Position numbers and translations under genes: made by a program
Notes under the pieces: model-generated
Databases searched by the model: none
The model's input: only the letters and a program-made list of their open reading frames with translations
Told to the model about the DNA's origin: nothing
Assembly (NCBI GenBank): GCA_046482855.1
Contig: JAWOEH010000092.1
Location: 1 to 47,490 of the forward strand
Direction: 5' to 3'
DNA: 47,490 nucleotides
Source of the DNA: CAYVSF01 sp046482855
GTDB lineage: Bacteria; Bacteroidota; Bacteroidia; Bacteroidales; UBA12077
Part shown: positions 1 through 8,130 of the stretch, in pieces
Numbering within the stretch: the first letter of the stretch is position 1
How the letters are laid out: the number at the start of each line of letters is the position of its first letter

Positions 1-66
1 TTCGCGACTCAGAGCCGCCGCCTTGATAAATTGGGGACGCGCCCCGATGATTGTGATGATTTTCAT
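1..66 (-). CDS. wecB: UDP-N-acetylglucosamine 2-epimerase (WecB), N-terminal 22 codons only
   Basis: Only the start of the gene is in the window; it runs leftward off the edge. The 22 codons read M-K-I-I-T-I-I-G-A-R-P-Q-F-I-K-A-A-A-L-S-R-E, whose GARPQFIKAA part is the characteristic N-terminal Rossmann strand and UDP-binding loop of the WecB/MnaA family. The enzyme interconverts UDP-GlcNAc and UDP-ManNAc in the cytoplasm for surface polysaccharide synthesis. The ATG is at 66. A small possible gene on the same strand ends 16 bases upstream. The family call is firm; anything downstream of codon 22 cannot be seen. Confidence 0.85.
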   Translation of the reverse strand, partial: MKIITIIGARPQFIKAAALSRE

Positions 67-82
67 ATAACTTTACCTACTT

Positions 83-295
83 TTATTCATTATATTCAAA
101 AAAACTAATTAACATGTCATCAAATTCTTCGATCCCAAAGAAATCACGATAAGCGATGATTTGTTTTCGATGTACAATATCGTAATTTGCATTATTGTGA
201 TTGTGCCAACAATATTTTGTTGTGGGGCTATCAGAAAAGTTCCAAGTAGGGTAATGATCCAATACGCTTCTTAGCACACCTTCAAACATCTCCAA
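83..295 (-). CDS. Small hypothetical protein upstream of wecB, start uncertain
   Basis: A 70-codon frame read from a TTG at 295, with an internal ATG at 289. The frame stays open upstream to a stop at 380-382 and continues to look protein-like there (R-K-K-H-H-F-Y-L-I-W-D-Y-Y), but has no ATG, GTG or TTG in that stretch. It may therefore be the tail of a gene that lost its 5' end, or a small gene with an odd start. The product is acidic and aromatic-rich with no recognised motif. It lies 16 bases from wecB on the same strand. I do not recognise the family. Confidence 0.35.
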   Translation of the reverse strand: MEMFEGVLRSVLDHYPTWNFSDSPTTKYCWHNHNNANYDIVHRKQIIAYRDFFGIEEFDDMLISFFEYNE

Positions 296-374
296 AGCAA
301 CTTGCTCTTCTGTAATGCAATAATAATCCCAAATTAAATAGAAGTGATGTTTTTTTCTGAAAATACTATAAATA

Positions 375-406
375 TTTGACTATGGTGTGTATAAACTATA
401 CTTTTG
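375..406 (+). promoter_or_regulatory. Bacteroidota-type promoter of glnN
   Basis: TTTG at 375-378, a 20-base spacer, then TACTTTTG at 399-406. This matches the -33 TTTG / -7 TAnnTTTG promoter of Bacteroidota exactly. Transcription would start about 7 bases later, giving a leader of roughly ten bases before the ATG at 424. Confidence 0.7.
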
Positions 407-423
407 GTAAAAAATAGATCGAC

Positions 424-2619
424 ATGTCAATATTCAGATTTCAAGCTTTAACAAAAATGATGGAACACCGGCCTGTACCGGTAGAATTGCCCGATGTAAA
501 AACTTCGGCCTATTATGGTGTAGATGTATTCAACCGCAATACAATGCAGGCATATTTGTCGGCCGAGGCTTTTCAGCATGTAATGGAGGTTATTGAAAAG
601 CAGAAAGGGGGCCGATTGGAGCGAAAGTTTGCCAATCAGGTGGCTATTGGCATGAAGGCCTGGGCTATTGAGCGTGGAGCTACGCATTATACTCATTGGT
701 TTCATCCCCTTAATGGAGCTACGGCCGAAAAGCATGATGCTTTTTTTGAACCTTCCCAACATGGAGGAGCCATTGAGAATTTTGCCGGCGATTTGCTGGT
801 GCAGCAAGAGCCTGACGCTTCCAGCTTCCCCAGTGGAGGGTTGCGTAATACATTCGAAGCTCGCGGGTATACAGCCTGGGATCCAAGTTCTCCTGCATTT
901 GTCTATGATGGCACCTTATGTATCCCTACCATCTTTGTCTCTTATACAGGCGAAGCCTTAGACTATAAAACACCTTTAATGAAGTCGTTAAATTTTGTCG
1001 ATAAGGCTGCGGTAGAGGTATGTCAGTTGTTTGAGCGGGATGTGACTTCTGTTAGTGTTACGCTGGGTTGGGAGCAGGAATATTTTTTGGTGGATGAGGC
1101 CTTGTATCATGCCCGCCCCGATCTGGCACTTACCGGACGTACCCTTATCGGACATGCTTCGGCAAAGGATCAACAGTTAAGTGATCATTATTTTGGCACC
1201 ATTACCGAAAGAGTAAAAGGGTTCATGCGCGAGTTTGAATTGGAAAGTTATAAGCTGGGAATTCCCGTAAAAACACGCCACAATGAGGTGGCTCCTAATC
1301 AGTTTGAGTGTGCTCCTGTTTTTGAAGAGGCGAATTTGGCTGCTGATCATAATCAGCTTATCATGACTATTATGGATAAAGTTGCCCGGAAACACAATTT
1401 TCGTGTACTCTTTCACGAAAAGCCCTTTGATAAGGTAAATGGTTCCGGGAAGCATAATAACTGGTCGTTGCTTACGAATCTTGGAAAAAATCTTCTGTCG
1501 CCGGGTCGTACTCCAAAGAATAACTTGCAGTTTTTAACCTTTCTGGTCAATACGATAAAGGCCGTAAATGAGCATGCTGATTTACTACGTTCAAGCATTG
1601 CTATTTGTGGGAACGAATACCGGCTGGGCGCCAACGAAGCTCCTCCTTCTATAATGAGTGTGTTCATTGGGACGCAATTAACACATATGCTCGACGAATT
1701 AGAGCGCCGGGTGCCCGATGAGAAAATGACACCCGATGAAAAAACCGAACTCAAATTGGATGTAGGGAAGATCCCGGAGATCTTGCTGGATAATACCGAT
1801 AGAAATCGAACCTCACCGTTTGCCTTTACCGGTAACCGGTTCGAATTTCGTGCAGTGGGAGCTTCGGCAAATGTTGCTGCACCCATGATTGCGTTGAATA
1901 CGGCTGTAGGAGCCCAGCTTAACGAATTTCGCAAGGATGTTGATGCACTTATGGAACGGGAGGTAAAGAAAGATGATGCCATCTTTCAAGTGCTTAAGCA
2001 ATATATTACCGACTCAAAAAGGGTGCGATTTGATGGAAATGGCTACAGCCAGGAGTGGGTTATGGAAGCACAGGATCGGGGACTGTCTAATATCAGCAAT
2101 ATTCCTGAAGCGTTAAAGGCTTTTTTGAGCTCAAAAACCCAAAAACTTTTCGAACAGGCACAGGTCCTTTCGACACGTGAGCTAGAAGCCCGGTATGAGA
2201 TTCGTTTGGAAACCTATGTGAAGCGTGTGCAGATAGAATCTCGCGTGCTGGGCGATTTGGTAAGGAATCATGTGATTCCTACTGCCATAAAATACCAAAA
2301 TGTATTAATCACTAATGTAAGAGGTCTTAAGGATTTGTATCCGAAAGAGATATTTGATGAGATGGTACGGCCGCAAATGAGCATGATTAGTAGAATATCC
2401 GAACATATTGCGGTAATAAAGGAGCAGGTAGAGCAAATGATTGCTGCCCGTAAGCGTGTGAACCTCGAGGAGGATGTACGTAAGCGTGCGCAGCTTTACT
2501 CAACCGATGTTATTGCTTTCTTTGAACTTATTCGCTATCACGTCGATAAGCTTGAACTGGTAGTAGATGATGAGTTATGGCCGTTTCCAAAATATCGTGA
2601 ACTTTTATTTACTCGTTAA
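424..2619 (+). CDS. glnN: Glutamine synthetase type III (GlnN)
   Basis: Cytoplasmic ATP-dependent synthesis of glutamine from glutamate and ammonia. The 731-residue length matches type III GS and is far longer than type I (about 470). Visible catalytic-core motifs are GWEQEYFL (about residue 217), the metal/ATP segment NEVAPNQFECAPVFEEANLA (about 290), KVNGSGKHNNWSL (about 340) and GNEYRLGANEAPPS (about 395). The C-terminal helical extension rich in Glu, Arg and Lys is typical of GSIII. The ATG follows a clear promoter at 375-406. The gene is monocistronic, ending in a terminator at 2641-2670. No P-II gene or transporter lies beside it. Confidence 0.96.
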   Translation: MSIFRFQALTKMMEHRPVPVELPDVKTSAYYGVDVFNRNTMQAYLSAEAFQHVMEVIEKQKGGRLERKFANQVAIGMKAWAIERGATHYTHWFHPLNGATAEKHDAFFEPSQHGGAIENFAGDLLVQQEPDASSFPSGGLRNTFEARGYTAWDPSSPAFVYDGTLCIPTIFVSYTGEALDYKTPLMKSLNFVDKAAVEVCQLFERDVTSVSVTLGWEQEYFLVDEALYHARPDLALTGRTLIGHASAKDQQLSDHYFGTITERVKGFMREFELESYKLGIPVKTRHNEVAPNQFECAPVFEEANLAADHNQLIMTIMDKVARKHNFRVLFHEKPFDKVNGSGKHNNWSLLTNLGKNLLSPGRTPKNNLQFLTFLVNTIKAVNEHADLLRSSIAICGNEYRLGANEAPPSIMSVFIGTQLTHMLDELERRVPDEKMTPDEKTELKLDVGKIPEILLDNTDRNRTSPFAFTGNRFEFRAVGASANVAAPMIALNTAVGAQLNEFRKDVDALMEREVKKDDAIFQVLKQYITDSKRVRFDGNGYSQEWVMEAQDRGLSNISNIPEALKAFLSSKTQKLFEQAQVLSTRELEARYEIRLETYVKRVQIESRVLGDLVRNHVIPTAIKYQNVLITNVRGLKDLYPKEIFDEMVRPQMSMISRISEHIAVIKEQVEQMIAARKRVNLEEDVRKRAQLYSTDVIAFFELIRYHVDKLELVVDDELWPFPKYRELLFTR

Positions 2620-2640
2620 TCTGGTTTAGTTGTTAAAAGA

Positions 2641-2670
2641 GGAGGCTGAGCGTTCAGTCTCCTTTTTTTT
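2641..2670 (+). terminator. Intrinsic terminator of glnN
   Basis: Stem GGAGGCTGA (2641-2649) / TCAGTCTCC (2654-2662), 9 pairs with one G-T wobble and a 4-base loop, followed by eight T (2663-2670). Confidence 0.85.
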
Positions 2671-2801
2671 ATTTTGTAAGAAAAAATTTTACTTTTACAG
2701 ATTATAGAGTGATTTTGGGAAGATCTTTCTATACCAAAGCCGAAAGGTGTCACGTTTTTCTTATATTAATTGTTTATTTGTACGATAAATAACAAGCTTT
2801 C

Positions 2802-4775
2802 ATGAAGATACACGCAAAGTTACTACTGCTATTTTTAGGCATGCTGCTCATTACCTCGGCAAAAGCACAGATGGACGATTACCTGAAAGCAAAGGAGGTA
2901 TTCGAAAGCGAGCAATATTATAAGGCAATTGATATGTTGCGCGATTCTTACTCGGAAGTAACCGATAAAGAGTTGCGAAAAACGATTGCTTTTCAGGTTG
3001 CCGAATGTTATCGGAAAACAAATCAACCGGCAAAAGCTGAGATGTGGTATGGGAAAGTAGCGAAAATGGAATACGATAATCCTAAAGTTTACCTCTACTA
3101 CGCCGAGGCTTTAAAAACCAACCAGAAGTTTGACGAAGCCATTGCCAACTTTAAAGAGTATCAGTCGCTGGTGCCCGGAGATAAAAAGGCTGAAATTGGC
3201 ATTCGTTCCTGCCAGGTGGCAATGGAGTGGATGGAAAACCCTAATGGCTATAAAGTTACCGAAATGCGTTTCCTGAACTCTCGTGAAAGCGATTATGGAC
3301 CCGTCTTTGCTAAAGCTGAATATGATGAAGTTTACTTTACCTCTTCACGCCAAGAAGCTACTGGTGAAGAGATGCATGGAGGTACAGGGTATGCTTTTTC
3401 CGATATTTTTTCTTCAACACGCGATCGTAAAGGCAAGTGGAGTACTCCACAGCCACTGGGGGAAAATATTAATACACCGGTAGAGGAGGGGAGTCCTTCG
3501 TTAACTGCCGACTATAACAATATGTATTTTACCCGATGCGAAGTAGATAAGAAAGAGAAGTTGGGCTGTAAGATCTACTTTTCGGAACGTGAGGGCAATC
3601 GCTGGTCAAAGCCCAAAGCCCTGAACTTTGCTCTTGACTCAATTGTGGTGGCGCATCCGGCCATTTCCAATGATGGGCTTACTCTTATTTTTGTTTCTGA
3701 CATGAAAGGCGGATATGGAAAGCATGATTTGTGGCAGGTTACACGAACCAGCTCATTGGACGATTGGGGCGAACCTGAGAATTTAGGTAGCGACATTAAT
3801 ACCCCTGGTAATGAGATGTTTCCCTATTTGCATGCCGACGGAACTCTCTATTTCTCCTCCGATTATCATCTAGGTATGGGAGGCCTGGATATCTTTCGGG
3901 CGAAAAAGAATGCTGGTGGTTATTCCATCGAAAATATGCGATACCCCGTAAATTCTACATCCGATGATTTTGGTATCACTTTCGAAGCAGAACGGGAACA
4001 GGGATTCCTGAGTTCATCACGTGAAGGAACCGATGATATATTCTATTTTGTTTTGCCTCCGCTGAAGTTTAGTGTGCAAGGAACTGTGCTCAACGAAAAA
4101 ACCGAACAGCCTATCGAAGCTTCTATCGTGAAATTGGTTGGTTCCGATGGCATGACGCTTACTTCCCAAACCGGTGATGACGGAACCTTTAAATTTATGC
4201 TCCGACCCAATACCGATTATGTTTTTGTTGCCTCGAAAAAGGGATTCCTGAACGGTAAGGGCAAAAAAACAACCAAGGGATTGACTGAAAGTAAGTCATT
4301 TGAAGAAGAGATACGCTTGGCCTCTATCGATGAGCCCATTGAGTTGCCCAACATTTTTTACGATTTTGCGCGCTGGGAATTGCGTCCGGAATCTATGGTG
4401 GCGCTCGACAGGCTGGTGGAAACCCTGCGCGACAATCCACGTGTGGTAATTGAGCTGCGTTCACATACCGACTCACGAGGTGCGCATGCTACCAATGTGG
4501 AGCTTTCAACCAAACGGGCTCAATCCGTTGTCGATTACCTGATTGAAAAAGGCATTGATCCCGAGCGACTGAGGGCAAAAGGATATGCAGCTACCGAGCC
4601 GAAAACCGTTGACGCACGCTTGGCGTCAAAGTACTCCTTCCTGAAGGAGGGCGATGTATTAACGCCTGATTTTATTGAGCAGTTAAACGATGAAGAGCAG
4701 CAAGAAGTGGCTCATCAAATTAACCGGCGAACCGAGTTCCAGGTTATCGCTACCGATTATAAACCCAGAAAATAA
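2802..4775 (+). CDS. PorE-like OmpA-family protein: TPR, PD40 propeller, CRD, OmpA C-terminal domain
   Basis: 657 residues. A Sec signal peptide (cleavage after A-K-A, residue 22) is followed by TPR-like helices (about 25-130), a WD40-like/PD40 beta-propeller with repeated S-D-I-F, D-L-W and D-I-F blades (about 150-410), a carboxypeptidase-regulatory-like fold (about 425-500) and an OmpA peptidoglycan-binding domain (about 515-655, with the HTDSRG and NRRTEF motifs). This domain order is that of PorE of the type IX secretion system, which links the outer-membrane complex to peptidoglycan. P. gingivalis PorE is, as I recall, predicted to be a lipoprotein; this one has no lipobox cysteine. Bacteroidota carry several paralogues of this architecture, so T9SS membership is inference; the T9SS cargo at 38783-40732 shows the system is present. 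A 7-of-8 match to TAnnTTTG lies about 25 bases upstream of the ATG. Confidence 0.88.
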   Translation: MKIHAKLLLLFLGMLLITSAKAQMDDYLKAKEVFESEQYYKAIDMLRDSYSEVTDKELRKTIAFQVAECYRKTNQPAKAEMWYGKVAKMEYDNPKVYLYYAEALKTNQKFDEAIANFKEYQSLVPGDKKAEIGIRSCQVAMEWMENPNGYKVTEMRFLNSRESDYGPVFAKAEYDEVYFTSSRQEATGEEMHGGTGYAFSDIFSSTRDRKGKWSTPQPLGENINTPVEEGSPSLTADYNNMYFTRCEVDKKEKLGCKIYFSEREGNRWSKPKALNFALDSIVVAHPAISNDGLTLIFVSDMKGGYGKHDLWQVTRTSSLDDWGEPENLGSDINTPGNEMFPYLHADGTLYFSSDYHLGMGGLDIFRAKKNAGGYSIENMRYPVNSTSDDFGITFEAEREQGFLSSSREGTDDIFYFVLPPLKFSVQGTVLNEKTEQPIEASIVKLVGSDGMTLTSQTGDDGTFKFMLRPNTDYVFVASKKGFLNGKGKKTTKGLTESKSFEEEIRLASIDEPIELPNIFYDFARWELRPESMVALDRLVETLRDNPRVVIELRSHTDSRGAHATNVELSTKRAQSVVDYLIEKGIDPERLRAKGYAATEPKTVDARLASKYSFLKEGDVLTPDFIEQLNDEEQQEVAHQINRRTEFQVIATDYKPRK

Positions 4776-4795
4776 CCATTGAGTATACTAATTTG

Positions 4796-4828
4796 AACAT
4801 GCTGTCCTCCGCGATGGCATGTTTTTTT
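4796..4828 (+). terminator. Intrinsic terminator after the PorE-like gene
   Basis: AACATGC (4796-4802) pairs with GCATGTT (4817-4823); the loop is 14 bases and a T run continues to 4828. Confidence 0.65.
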
Positions 4829-4886
4829 ATTGGCTGAGGCTCTTTATTTTTCCATAAGAAAAATTTTATCCCGCCAAAATTGCCAT

Positions 4887-4894
4887 TACTTTTG
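4887..4894 (+). promoter_or_regulatory. purM promoter (-7 box TACTTTTG)
   Basis: TACTTTTG followed by CACG, the same 12-base block as at rpsO (13080). A T-rich TTTT around 4864-4867 may serve as the -33 element. The box lies upstream of the ATG at 4916 but would fall inside a longer reading of the gene from 4880, which decides for the shorter start. Confidence 0.65.
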
Positions 4895-4915
4895 CACGAT
4901 AAATACTTATTAGTC

Positions 4916-6085
4916 ATGACGCAGGAAAGCAAATACAATAAGCGTGGCGTTTCGGCCGCAAAGGAAGATGTGCACAAAGCCATCGAAAATATTGATAAAG
5001 GGCTTTACCCAAAGGCTTTTTGCAAGATTGTTCCGGATATTTTGGCTGGCGACGATGCCTATTGTACGGTAATGCATGCCGATGGCGCAGGCACAAAATC
5101 CTCACTCGCCTACATGTATTGGCGGGAAACTGGTGATATTAGTGTGTGGAAAGGCATCGCTCAGGATGCCCTCATTATGAATGTGGATGATCTGCTTTGT
5201 GTAGGAGCCACTGATAATATCCTGGTTTCCTCAACCATTGGCCGGAATAAAGGGCTGGTGTCCGGCGACGTGATAGCCGCCATTATTAAGGGTACCGAAG
5301 AGTTGTTAGCCGATTTACGCAGCCAGGGAGTGGGTATTTATGCTACCGGAGGCGAAACTGCCGATGTGGGCGATCTGGTACGTACCATTATTGTGGACAG
5401 TACTGTGACTGCCCGTATGCCCCGCAATCAGGTAATTGATAATGCCCATATTCAACCCGGCGATGTGATTGTTGGCCTGGCTTCGTCAGGCCAAGCCTCC
5501 TATGAGAATGATTACAATGGCGGTATGGGTAGCAATGGGCTTACCTCAGCACGTCATGATGTGTTCGACAAATACCTGGCTCAGAAGTATCCCGAGAGTT
5601 ATGATCACGCTTTGCCCGATGATGTTGTCTATACCGGAAGTAAAAAACTTACCGACCCGGTTGAAGGCTCACCCCTGGATGCCGGGAAGCTTGTACTCTC
5701 GCCTACTCGTACCTATGCGCCTGTGATCAAACGGGTGCTGGACGCCTTGCGCCCCCAGATTCATGGGATGGTGCACTGCTCAGGAGGGGCACAAACAAAA
5801 GTGCTGCACTTTGTAGACAATATTCATGTGATAAAAGATAACCTGTTTGATCTTCCTCCATTATTTAAACTTATTCAGGAAGAGTCAAAAACCGATTGGC
5901 GCGAGATGTATCAGGTGTTTAATATGGGCCATCGTATGGAAATATACCTTCCCGAAGAGTATGCACGTGAGGTTATCAACATTGCCGGGGAGTTTAATAT
6001 TGAGGCAAAAATTGTAGGTCGCTGTGAAGCCCACCAGGGAAAAAAACTTACGATTCAATCGCCCTACGGAACCTTTACCTGGTAA
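4916..6085 (+). CDS. purM: Phosphoribosylformylglycinamidine cyclo-ligase (AIR synthase)
   Basis: Fifth step of de novo purine synthesis: ATP-dependent closure of FGAM to AIR in the cytoplasm. The 389 residues carry the AIR-synthase N-domain motifs HADGAGTKSS (about 57), IMNVDDLLCVGA (about 92) and the glycine-rich ATGGETADVGD (about 145), and a C-terminal AIRS_C fold. It is somewhat longer than the E. coli enzyme (345), as usual in Bacteroidota. The frame is open to 4880, but the promoter box at 4887-4894 places the start at the ATG 4916 (M-T-Q-E-S-K-Y). No other purine gene is adjacent; prfA follows with its own promoter. Confidence 0.93.
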   Translation: MTQESKYNKRGVSAAKEDVHKAIENIDKGLYPKAFCKIVPDILAGDDAYCTVMHADGAGTKSSLAYMYWRETGDISVWKGIAQDALIMNVDDLLCVGATDNILVSSTIGRNKGLVSGDVIAAIIKGTEELLADLRSQGVGIYATGGETADVGDLVRTIIVDSTVTARMPRNQVIDNAHIQPGDVIVGLASSGQASYENDYNGGMGSNGLTSARHDVFDKYLAQKYPESYDHALPDDVVYTGSKKLTDPVEGSPLDAGKLVLSPTRTYAPVIKRVLDALRPQIHGMVHCSGGAQTKVLHFVDNIHVIKDNLFDLPPLFKLIQEESKTDWREMYQVFNMGHRMEIYLPEEYAREVINIAGEFNIEAKIVGRCEAHQGKKLTIQSPYGTFTW

Positions 6086-6126
6086 CCACATTGTTGTCAA
6101 TAATAGGACGATCCGTATTTTATTAC

Positions 6127-6134
6127 TATTTTTG
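6127..6134 (+). promoter_or_regulatory. prfA promoter (-7 box TATTTTTG)
   Basis: TATTTTTG followed by CACGAA, the same arrangement as at purM and rpsO. No clear TTTG at the expected -33 distance. The predicted leader is about 20 bases, with an AGGA-type ribosome-binding sequence near 6148-6151. Confidence 0.55.
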
Positions 6135-6159
6135 CACGAATTAAGAAAGGAATTGACAT

Positions 6160-7248
6160 ATGAACAGCAATATGATTTTAGAGAAGCTTGAAGGGGTGAA
6201 ACTTCGTTTTGATGAGGTGAGTCAGCTGATCACCGACCCTGCGATAATTGCTGATATGAAGCGATATGTTAAGCTTAATAAAGAATACAAAGAGCTGGAA
6301 CCCATTATTGATGCCTATAAACGGTATAAGGATATTTTAAGCAACCTGGATGAGGCTCGTTCTATTATTAGTACCGAGAAAGATCCTGAGTTGCGTGAGA
6401 TGGCCAAAATGGAGATTGATGAGTTAAGTGGTCAAGTAGAACCATTGGAGGAGGAGATAAAATTTCTGCTAATACCCAAAGATCCCGAAGACGACAAAAA
6501 TGCGATTGTGGAAATTCGTGCCGGAACAGGCGGCGACGAGGCCAGTATCTTTGCTGGTGATTTATATCGTATGTACTTGCGCTATTTTGAAAAGAGAAAT
6601 TGGCGTACGGAGGTTACACATATGAGTGAGGGTACTGTTGGTGGGTATAAGGAGATTGTTATGAAAGTTAGTGGCAATGGTGTCTATGGTACCATGAAGT
6701 ACGAATCGGGTGTGCATCGCGTGCAGCGCGTGCCCCAAACCGAGACGCAAGGACGGGTACATACTTCGGCCGCGAGCGTGGCTGTGTTGCCCGAAGCGGA
6801 AGAATTTGATGTGGAAGTGAAGCCGGAGGACATTCGCAAAGATACCTATTGTAGTTCAGGACCCGGCGGACAATCGGTAAATACCACTTACTCAGCCATT
6901 CGTCTTACTCACGCTCCTACAGGTATTGTTGTAACCTGTCAGGATGAAAAGTCGCAGCTTAAGAACCTGGATAAGGCGATGACAGAGTTACGTACAAGAA
7001 TTTATAACCTGGAATATCAGAAATACATCGATGAAATTACCTCTAAGCGGAAAACGATGGTTTCGAGCGGAGATCGTTCCGCTAAGATTCGTACCTATAA
7101 CTGGCCCCAGGGACGTGTTACCGACCACCGCATAAATCTAACCTTGTATAATTTGCAAAATATTGTAAATGGCGAACTTGATGAGATTATCGGCAAGCTG
7201 CAAATGGCTGAAAATGCCGAGCGTCTGAAGGAAACTGGTTTGGCCTAA
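6160..7248 (+). CDS. prfA: Peptide chain release factor 1
   Basis: Recognises UAA and UAG stop codons and triggers peptide release on the ribosome. The 362-residue length is normal for RF1. The codon-recognition tripeptide position reads P-Q-T (residues 192-194, within RVPQTETQGRVHTSA), and the catalytic GGQ is at 236-238 (CSSGPGGQSVNTT); Q238 is the usual PrmC methylation site. An RF1 rather than RF2 call rests on the PxT motif and the absence of an internal frameshift. pyrF starts 10 bases after the stop, so the two are probably co-transcribed. Confidence 0.96.
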   Translation: MNSNMILEKLEGVKLRFDEVSQLITDPAIIADMKRYVKLNKEYKELEPIIDAYKRYKDILSNLDEARSIISTEKDPELREMAKMEIDELSGQVEPLEEEIKFLLIPKDPEDDKNAIVEIRAGTGGDEASIFAGDLYRMYLRYFEKRNWRTEVTHMSEGTVGGYKEIVMKVSGNGVYGTMKYESGVHRVQRVPQTETQGRVHTSAASVAVLPEAEEFDVEVKPEDIRKDTYCSSGPGGQSVNTTYSAIRLTHAPTGIVVTCQDEKSQLKNLDKAMTELRTRIYNLEYQKYIDEITSKRKTMVSSGDRSAKIRTYNWPQGRVTDHRINLTLYNLQNIVNGELDEIIGKLQMAENAERLKETGLA

Positions 7249-7258
7249 TTTCTTGACC

Positions 7259-8077
7259 ATGACTTTTAATCAGTTAGTTGAACATATACGAAGTCGAGCT
7301 TCCTTTTTGTGTGTAGGATTGGACACCGATCCGCTCAAAATTCCTGCACATCTGACGAAGGAAAAAACACCTATGTTGGCTTTTAATAAGGCAATTATTG
7401 ATGCAACAGCGCCTTATTGTGTGGCTTATAAACCCAATACTGCGTTTTACGAGGCGCAGGGAGTAACAGGGTGGTTGGCATTGGAAAAAACTGTAGACTA
7501 CATTCGTACGCAGTATCCCGATAAGTTTCTTATCGCCGATGCGAAACGCGGTGATATAGGCAATACATCAAAAATGTATGCCGAAACCTTCTTTCGACAT
7601 ATGGACTTTGATGCTGTAACCTTGTCGCCATACATGGGCTACGATACAGTTGCCCCTTTTTTTGATTACCCTGGTAAATGGGCTGTTGTATTAGGACTTA
7701 CATCCAATGCCAGTGCTGCTGAGATGCAGATGCAACCCGCCGGAAATAAACCTATGTATCAACATGTGCTGGCGTCGGCAGCTGCTTGGGGAAACAAGGA
7801 AAATACGATGTTTGTAGTTGGGGCTACTAAGGCAAAAGAGTTGGAGGAAGTAAGGAAGATTGTGCCTGAACATTTTTTGCTGGTCCCTGGCGTTGGGGCT
7901 CAAGGAGGAAGCCTTACCGATGTAGCCAATTATGGCCTTACTCCTGATGCCGGCTTGCTGGTGAATTCTTCCAGAGGCATTATCTACGCCGGAGCCGAGG
8001 AAGATTTTGCAGAGGCTGCAGCCGCACAGGCTCGCCAAATGCAGAAGCAAATGAAAAACTTGTTGCCCGTTCACTAG
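7259..8077 (+). CDS. pyrF: Orotidine 5'-phosphate decarboxylase (PyrF, long subfamily)
   Basis: Last step of UMP synthesis: OMP to UMP plus CO2. The 272-residue protein belongs to the long PyrF subfamily. The catalytic D-A-K-R-G-D block is at 94-99, N-terminal C-V-G-L-D-T-D at 18-24, and a C-terminal phosphate-binding segment V-N-S-S-R-G-I precedes the end. A TTG at 7253 is in frame, but ATG 7259 (M-T-F-N-Q-L) fits better. It follows prfA by 10 bases, a pairing without obvious functional logic beyond shared expression. Confidence 0.94.
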   Translation: MTFNQLVEHIRSRASFLCVGLDTDPLKIPAHLTKEKTPMLAFNKAIIDATAPYCVAYKPNTAFYEAQGVTGWLALEKTVDYIRTQYPDKFLIADAKRGDIGNTSKMYAETFFRHMDFDAVTLSPYMGYDTVAPFFDYPGKWAVVLGLTSNASAAEMQMQPAGNKPMYQHVLASAAAWGNKENTMFVVGATKAKELEEVRKIVPEHFLLVPGVGAQGGSLTDVANYGLTPDAGLLVNSSRGIIYAGAEEDFAEAAAAQARQMQKQMKNLLPVH

Positions 8078-8130
8078 CCATTTATTGCCTTTCTTTGTAA
8101 CTTGTATTGAGCATCAAAACCCTTTGGCTC

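Noticed and set aside
1413..1982. Long open frame of 189 codons antisense to glnN
   Set aside because: It is a Ser/Arg-rich shadow of the codon pattern of a well-defined glutamine synthetase and has no promoter.
6160..8077. A functional link between prfA and pyrF
   Set aside because: The genes are close and probably co-transcribed, but nothing in the sequence suggests more than shared transcription.
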